Source: Pseudomonadota bacterium (GTDB lineage Bacteria; Pseudomonadota; Gammaproteobacteria; Steroidobacterales; GCA-2729495). Taken from it: a DNA stretch of 11,189 bases. A model generated the notes under the pieces. That model did not search any database and was not told the origin of the DNA. It saw only the letters and a program-made list of their open reading frames with translations. The stretch's first letter is position 1; each line of letters starts with the position of its first letter. Shown here one piece after another: positions 6,805 through 11,189 of the stretch. The stretch covers positions 1 through 11,189 of the forward strand of contig JAUPLK010000024.1 of the NCBI GenBank assembly GCA_030836925.1. The letters run 5' to 3'. The translations under genes were made by a program, and so were the position numbers.

Positions 6805-7425
6805 ATGAATTGCACACACAACAAGAAGCTGAAGAGCCTGCTGGCTGTCGCCATGCTGGCCGGCCTGTCGATGTCGGCAGCCGAGGCCGCAGCGGTCTAC
6901 ATGGAACCGGACAGTCAGGCCGGCATCTATGATCCGGAAGTGCCGAGCACTGTCTCCTTCGAGCTGTGGATGGACTTCACCAATGAACCGACCATCGGTG
7001 GCGGCATCGATCTTGATCTCCAGGGGCCGATCTCGATGGCTGAGTTCACGCCCAGCAGCTATTTCACCGATACGGCTGATCCGTCGTTTACCGGTCACGG
7101 AACCGAGAATGCGGACAACGATTACCAGATCCACTTCGGCAATTTCGCCGGTCTGAGCGGGGTCAACAAGCTCGGCGATATCTCGGTAGAACTGAAGGGT
7201 GAATGTAAGGCCAACCCAACTGAACCTGAAGTTCCTTGCAGCATCAGCCTGGCGATCAATACCTTTTACGGCGGCTTCTTCGGTACTGATTTCCTTTCCA
7301 TAGACGTTGATGTGAGCGATGAAGCCGCAATCACCGCCAGCGCCGTACCCGCACCTGCCGGCGTCTGGCTGCTGCTTACCGGTCTCGCGGGCCTGGTGAC
7401 CCGGCGTTTCGCCAGGCGCAGCTGA
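6805..7425 (+). CDS. PEP-CTERM (VPxPA-type) surface protein with cohesin-like body
   Basis: A 206-residue exported protein. The signal peptide ends near residue 28 (AEA/A). C-terminal sorting signal: VPAPAGVW (181-188), a hydrophobic helix (about 188-199), then RRFARR. In this family exosortase removes such tails and the protein goes to the cell surface or exopolymer matrix. The body (about 30-175) reads like a cohesin-fold beta-sandwich: VYMEPDSQAG...STVSFELWMDF, then TIGGGIDLDL, IHFGNFAGLSG and LGDISVELKG, all patterns I associate with cohesin-type PEP-CTERM proteins. There is one Cys pair (C134, C145). GGGGGAG (6792-6798) is 6 nt before ATG. The gene follows the dockerin-protein gene by 146 bp on the same strand, which suggests its role as anchor or receptor. 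Its last 50 bp overlap the 3' end of oxyR on the other strand. The sorting signal is firm; the cohesin call is moderate. Confidence 0.85.
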   Translation: MNCTHNKKLKSLLAVAMLAGLSMSAAEAAAVYMEPDSQAGIYDPEVPSTVSFELWMDFTNEPTIGGGIDLDLQGPISMAEFTPSSYFTDTADPSFTGHGTENADNDYQIHFGNFAGLSGVNKLGDISVELKGECKANPTEPEVPCSISLAINTFYGGFFGTDFLSIDVDVSDEAAITASAVPAPAGVWLLLTGLAGLVTRRFARRS

Positions 7426-8302
7426 TCGTTTCCACCAGCGCACGCATCTCGGCATGCCGTGCCGAGGTCTTGCGTGCGACCAGCGCGATGGTGCGTCGCG
7501 GGGCGGGCGGTGCGAGCTCACGCACCTGCAGTCGCGGTGAATCGGCAAGGCCCGTGGCCAGTGCCATGGCCGGAATCAGCGCAACACCCATTCCGCAGTC
7601 GACCATCCCGATCAGCGTCAGCAGGCTGGTGGCCTCGTGCTCCCTGGCGGCCTGTGGCGTGCCAGAACCGCAGGCCTGCAGGGTGTGGTCACGCAGGCAA
7701 TGACCTTCCTCAAGCAGCAACAGGCGTTCGGTGATCGCCGGCGTCAGTTGCAGGCGCTGTCGCTTCGATAGCGGCGTGTCGCGGCTTGCCACCAGCCAGA
7801 GCGGATCGTCGAACAGCGGTTCCACCTGCAGTGTCCCGGTCTCGTAAGGCAGGGCGACCAAGGCAAAGTCCAGCCGGCCATCGCCGAGTCTTTGCAACAA
7901 GGCCTCGGTGACGTCTTCCCGCAAAGCCAGCTGCAGTCCGGGATATCGGTCGCGCAGTTCGGGGAGGATGTGCGGCAGGAGAAATGGCGCGATCGTCGGA
8001 ATCACGCCCAGCCGCAACAGCCCTGCCATCGGCTGCACGGCAGCAGCGCCATCGACCAGGTCCCGTGTCTGTGCGAGGATCGCACAGGCGCGCTCGGCCA
8101 CCCCGCGACCCGCATCCGTCAGCAGCACCTTGTGGCGGTCGCGCTCGACCAGCAGCACACCGAGCTGCGTTTCCAGTTCCCGCAGCCCGGCGCTCAGTGT
8201 CGACTGGGTGACAAAGCAGGCTTCGGCCGCCCGCGTGAAATTGCGGTGCTCGGCAAGGGCGACCAGGTATTGCAATTGCCTGAGAGAAGGTAGAGCGTGC
8301 AT
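7376..8302 (-). CDS. oxyR: OxyR, LysR-type hydrogen-peroxide sensor
   Basis: Cytoplasmic transcription factor that senses peroxide through a thiol switch and activates antioxidant genes. It has an N-terminal winged HTH (about 4-63; LRQLQYLVALAEHRNFTRAA, TQSTLSAGLRELE) and a C-terminal LysR effector domain (about 92-300). The redox motif EEGHCLRDHTLQACG carries C202 and C211, nine apart as in E. coli C199 and C208. At 308 aa it has normal OxyR length. The ATG is reached through a weak ribosome site, but no better start precedes the conserved DNA-binding domain. It is divergent from katG, with a LysR-type operator in the shared spacer, as expected for direct control and self-repression. The last 16 codons run antisense to the PEP-CTERM sorting-signal codons. 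Confidence 0.95.
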   Translation of the reverse strand: MHALPSLRQLQYLVALAEHRNFTRAAEACFVTQSTLSAGLRELETQLGVLLVERDRHKVLLTDAGRGVAERACAILAQTRDLVDGAAAVQPMAGLLRLGVIPTIAPFLLPHILPELRDRYPGLQLALREDVTEALLQRLGDGRLDFALVALPYETGTLQVEPLFDDPLWLVASRDTPLSKRQRLQLTPAITERLLLLEEGHCLRDHTLQACGSGTPQAAREHEATSLLTLIGMVDCGMGVALIPAMALATGLADSPRLQVRELAPPAPRRTIALVARKTSARHAEMRALVETISCAWRNAGSPGPRDR

Positions 8303-8309
8303 CTGCAGC

Positions 8310-8353
8310 CGATGTTATCGGGAAATCCGATCATCGAGCACGATTTTTCTCGT
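8310..8353. promoter_or_regulatory. LysR-type (OxyR) operator in the oxyR-katG spacer
   Basis: ATCGG (8317-8321) and CCGAT (8327-8331) with a 5-bp spacer give the standard ATC-N9-GAT, T-N11-A LysR box. Outer arms CGATG (8310-8314) and CATCG (8332-8336) add a second dyad. A further dyad ACGA-N6-TCGT lies at 8340-8353, as might suit an extended tetramer footprint. It starts 7 bp upstream of the oxyR start codon. Assignment to OxyR rests on gene context. Confidence 0.65.
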
Positions 8354-8382
8354 TGGACGTTTCCATGACCGGTCCTTAGCCT
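8353..8382 (+). promoter_or_regulatory. Probable katG promoter
   Basis: TTGGAC (8353-8358) can serve as -35, with TTAGCC (8376-8381) or TAGCCT (8377-8382) as -10 at 17-18 bp spacing. Both are poor matches, as is common for activator-dependent promoters. The -35 adjoins the LysR-type dyad at 8340-8353, the expected place for OxyR to contact polymerase. Confidence 0.4.
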
Positions 8383-8420
8383 CCACCCAACAACTCCCTC
8401 AGACAATGGAGAGAACCGTG

Positions 8421-10640
8421 ATGAATGCGAAACTCCTGGCTTCACTCACCGCGCTGGCATTGGCGGCTTCCATGTCTGCGCACGCTGCGGGCGGTGCGAC
8501 GACCAACAGCGACTGGTGGCCCGAAAAGCTCGACCTGCAGCCTTTGCGTCAGCACGCTGCCGAGTCCAACCCGATGGGCGACGACTTCGACTATGCCGAG
8601 GCGTTCAGCAAGCTTGATCTCGAAGCGGTCAAGAATGACATCAGGACCGTGCTGACCACCTCGCAGGACTGGTGGCCGGCCGACTATGGCCACTACGGGC
8701 CGTTCATGATCCGCATGGCCTGGCACAGCGCCGGCACCTATCGCATCTTCGATGGTCGTGGTGGTGCTGCGGGTGGGCAACAGCGTTTCGAGCCGCTCAA
8801 CAGCTGGCCCGACAACGTGAGCCTCGACAAGGCGCGGCGCCTGCTGTGGCCGGTCAAGCAGAAGTACGGCCGCCAGATTTCCTGGGCCGACCTCATGGTG
8901 CTGGCGGGCAATGTCTCGCTCGAATCGATGGGATTCAAGACCTTCGGCTTTGCCGGTGGGCGCGAGGATGACTGGGAAGCCGAGATGGTCGACTGGGGCA
9001 TGGAGCGGAAGTGGCTCGAAGACCAGCGTTACTCCGGTGAGCGTGAACTGGCCAAGCCGCTGGCTGCGGTGCAGATGGGCCTGATCTACGTGAACCCGGA
9101 AGGTCCCAACGGCAATCCCGATCCGCTGGCTGCTGCAAAGGACATTCGCGATACCTTCGGTCGCATGGCCATGAACGATGAGGAAACCGTTGCGCTGATC
9201 GCCGGCGGTCACACCTTCGGCAAGGCGCACGGTGCACACAAGCCCGACACCTGCGTGGGTCCCGAGCCCGCTGCTGCAGGCCTCGACGAGCAGGGATTCG
9301 GCTGGAAGAACAAGTGCGGCAAGGGCAATGCCGAAGACACCGTCACCAGCGGCCTGGAAGGTGCGTGGACGGCAGCACCGACCAAATGGACCATGATGTA
9401 CCTCACCAATCTGCACGGCTTCGAATGGGTGCAGACCCGCAGCCCGGCTGGCGCCATACAGTGGGTGCCGAAGAATGCCGAGACGATGAAGAACGTGCCG
9501 GACGCGCATGACAACACCCGGGTGCATGCGCCGATCATGTTTACCACCGACCTGTCGCTGAAGTTTGATCCGGCCTACAACCGGATATCGAAGCGTTTCA
9601 TCGAGAACCCGAAAGAGTTCGAACTCGCCTTTGCCAAGGCATGGTTCAAGCTCACGCACCGTGACATGGGCCCGCGCGCGCGCTATCTCGGCGCCCAGGT
9701 TCCTGCCGAAGTGCTGTCCTGGCAGGATCCGGTTCCGCCCGTCGATCATGCGCTCATCGATGCCAATGATGTCGCCCGGCTGAAGGCGAAGATCCTCGAT
9801 TCAGGTCTGGGTACGGCCGAGCTGGTCAGGACCGCCTGGGCTGCGGCAGCTTCCTTCCGCGGTACCGACATGCGCGGCGGTGCCAACGGTGCGCGCCTGC
9901 GCCTTGATCCGCAGAACAACTGGGCAGTCAACGATCCGGCCGAACTGGCGAAGGTGCTGAAGAAGCTGGAAGGCGTGCAGAAGGCCTTCAACGGCTCGCT
10001 GGGCGGTGGCAAGAAGGTGTCGCTGGCCGACGTGATCGTGCTGGGCGGCTCCGCGGCGGTTGAACAGGCGGCGAAGAGCGGTGGTTACAGCGTCGAGGTG
10101 CCGTTCACCCCGGGCCGCACCGATGCCACGCAGGCGCAGACCGAGCCGGCGTCATTTGCCGTGCTCGAGCCCACTGCCGATGGCTTCCGCAATTACCACG
10201 GCAAGGACAGCCGCCTGGCGCCGGCGCCGGCACTGGTCGAGCGCGCCAACCTGCTGACATTGACCGTGCCGGAGCTGACTGTGCTGGTCGGTGGCATGCG
10301 TGCCCTGAATGCCAACGCCGGGAATTCACCGCATGGCATCTTCACTGATCGTCCCGGCACGCTCAGCAACGACTTCTTCGTCAATCTGCTCGACATGTCG
10401 ACGCGGTGGTCGAAGTCGGAAAAGACCGAGGGTCTCTACGAGGGCTACGATCGCCAGACCGGCAAGCTGAAGTGGACCGCCACGCCGGTCGACCTCGTGT
10501 TTGGCTCGAATTCGGAATTGCGGGCGGTGGCCGAGGTCTATGCGGCCAACGATGGCCGGGAGAAGTTCGTCAAGGACTTCGTGGCTGCCTGGACCAAGGT
10601 GATGAACCTGGATCGCTTTGCTACCGGGGGCGGAAAATAA
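8421..10640 (+). CDS. katG: Catalase-peroxidase KatG with signal peptide (periplasmic type)
   Basis: Haem enzyme that disproportionates hydrogen peroxide and also acts as a peroxidase; 739 aa, the usual two-domain length. An N-terminal signal peptide (1-22, cut near AHA/A) predicts export, as for KatP-like enzymes. The N-terminal catalytic half has distal R98, W101 and H102 in RMAWHSAGTYR, Y223 in LIYVNPEG, M249 in RMAMND and proximal haem ligand H264 in AGGHTFGKAHGAH. W101, Y223 and M249 keep the spacing of the Trp-Tyr-Met adduct needed for catalase activity. The C-terminal half (about 430-739) is the degenerate duplicated domain. Start ATG 8421 is chosen because GGAG (8408-8411) sits 9 nt upstream and a signal peptide begins there; ATG 8406 and GTG 8418 are in frame. 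Divergent from oxyR. The stop overlaps the next, convergent gene by 20 bp. Confidence 0.95.
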   Translation: MNAKLLASLTALALAASMSAHAAGGATTNSDWWPEKLDLQPLRQHAAESNPMGDDFDYAEAFSKLDLEAVKNDIRTVLTTSQDWWPADYGHYGPFMIRMAWHSAGTYRIFDGRGGAAGGQQRFEPLNSWPDNVSLDKARRLLWPVKQKYGRQISWADLMVLAGNVSLESMGFKTFGFAGGREDDWEAEMVDWGMERKWLEDQRYSGERELAKPLAAVQMGLIYVNPEGPNGNPDPLAAAKDIRDTFGRMAMNDEETVALIAGGHTFGKAHGAHKPDTCVGPEPAAAGLDEQGFGWKNKCGKGNAEDTVTSGLEGAWTAAPTKWTMMYLTNLHGFEWVQTRSPAGAIQWVPKNAETMKNVPDAHDNTRVHAPIMFTTDLSLKFDPAYNRISKRFIENPKEFELAFAKAWFKLTHRDMGPRARYLGAQVPAEVLSWQDPVPPVDHALIDANDVARLKAKILDSGLGTAELVRTAWAAAASFRGTDMRGGANGARLRLDPQNNWAVNDPAELAKVLKKLEGVQKAFNGSLGGGKKVSLADVIVLGGSAAVEQAAKSGGYSVEVPFTPGRTDATQAQTEPASFAVLEPTADGFRNYHGKDSRLAPAPALVERANLLTLTVPELTVLVGGMRALNANAGNSPHGIFTDRPGTLSNDFFVNLLDMSTRWSKSEKTEGLYEGYDRQTGKLKWTATPVDLVFGSNSELRAVAEVYAANDGREKFVKDFVAAWTKVMNLDRFATGGGK

Positions 10641-11189
10641 ACCCGGCACCTTTTAGCCCGACGAACAGGAGGGTCAGGAGCCAGCACAGCGCGTAGAGCA
10701 GCAGCTTGATGTGTTTTACGGTGCCGGTAATCCAGGCGGGTGTCGTCAGCACGGTCGGATAAAGCTCGATCAGTGTGATAAAGCCGATGTTTTCCGTCCA
10801 GTCGAGCAGTGCTTCCGTCCAGGGCAGCAGCAGGATGCCCGCCGCAATCAGGCGTGCGGGCAGCGGGTGGCTCGTTCTCGCAGCGAGCCAGCACCACAGT
10901 AGCGAGAACAGGCTTGCCAGCAGCGGTGGCCAGAGCAGATCAACGACGAAGAACCAGCGATAAATCCGCCGCGACTCCTCGCTGTAGTGGGCGAGCTGGG
11001 TATAGATGACTTCCGGTGTGGTGGGGAAGCTCATGTCGATCGGATACAAGCCGTCGGATGCCGCCTGGAAGGCAGGCACCAGAACCACGCCAAAGACCGA
11101 GAATACGCACACGGCTGCAAGAAAGGTCAGGCCGAGGTTGCGGCCAGAGGCGTGCTGCTGGAAGAAATCAGTCAATGCTGCCTTGATGG
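10621..11189 (-). CDS. Multi-pass membrane protein, family unnamed, probably 5'-partial
   Basis: Integral inner-membrane protein with about four hydrophobic helices (14-35, 74-98, 106-121 and 154-175, counted from the TTG at 11175). A soluble loop between helices 1 and 2 (about 38-72) carries PTTPEVIYTQLAHYSEESRR, and helix 3 leads into LLDWTENIGF with acidic residues. The tail is short and basic (FRPR). I recall uncharacterised bacterial membrane proteins with a similar DW.EN pattern, but no function. The reading frame stays open upstream of TTG 11175 to the window edge (IKAAL precedes), and no ribosome site supports TTG, so the true start is probably outside the window. It is convergent with katG, overlapping its last 20 bp. 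No link to peroxide defence is visible. Confidence 0.75.
   Translation of the reverse strand, partial: IKAALTDFFQQHASGRNLGLTFLAAVCVFSVFGVVLVPAFQAASDGLYPIDMSFPTTPEVIYTQLAHYSEESRRIYRWFFVVDLLWPPLLASLFSLLWCWLAARTSHPLPARLIAAGILLLPWTEALLDWTENIGFITLIELYPTVLTTPAWITGTVKHIKLLLYALCWLLTLLFVGLKGAGFIFRPR

Noticed and set aside
7908..8420. Upstream extension of the katG reading frame
   Set aside because: The open frame continues upstream but is antisense to oxyR and lies before the katG ribosome site and signal peptide.
8442..9749. A 435-codon minus-strand frame inside katG
   Set aside because: Antisense to highly conserved katG codons; no independent support.

Overview
The window looks like chromosomal DNA of a high-GC Gram-negative bacterium, most likely a gammaproteobacterium. 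The grounds are a FecR-type anti-sigma regulator with a TonB-dependent receptor, a secreted protein ending in a dockerin-like domain, a PEP-CTERM-type surface protein, and a divergent oxyR/katG pair. No tRNA, rRNA, CRISPR array, insertion sequence or phage gene was found.

Left part (1-3513, + strand): a FecR-like transmembrane sigma-factor regulator is followed after about 100 bp by a TonB-dependent outer-membrane receptor with an N-terminal STN signalling domain. This is the FecR/FecA half of a cell-surface signalling system. The matching ECF sigma gene would be expected just upstream, outside the window.

Middle-left (3514-4009): a compact minus-strand unit. It encodes a 35-residue single-helix peptide with a strong ribosome site. 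A hairpin abuts that site, three GTTAC-type half-sites lie upstream at exact 10-bp spacing, and a strong intrinsic terminator lies downstream with its U-tract touching the receptor stop codon. I do not recognise the peptide.

Middle (4010-7425, + strand): an 882-residue exported modular protein (domain A, Ig-like, domain A, three Ig-like, thrombospondin-3-like calcium repeat, dockerin pair). It is followed by a 206-residue exported protein whose body reads like a cohesin fold and whose C-terminus is a VPxPA-type PEP-CTERM sorting signal. My main inference is that they form a non-cellulosomal cohesin-dockerin pair, with the PEP-CTERM protein acting as exosortase-processed surface partner.

Right part (7376-11189): oxyR (- strand) is divergent from a katG (+ strand) whose product has a signal peptide and is therefore probably periplasmic. 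The 118-bp spacer holds a good LysR-type operator. A minus-strand multi-pass membrane protein follows and probably starts beyond the window. Both convergent pairs overlap at their 3' ends: PEP-CTERM/oxyR by 50 bp and katG/membrane protein by 20 bp.
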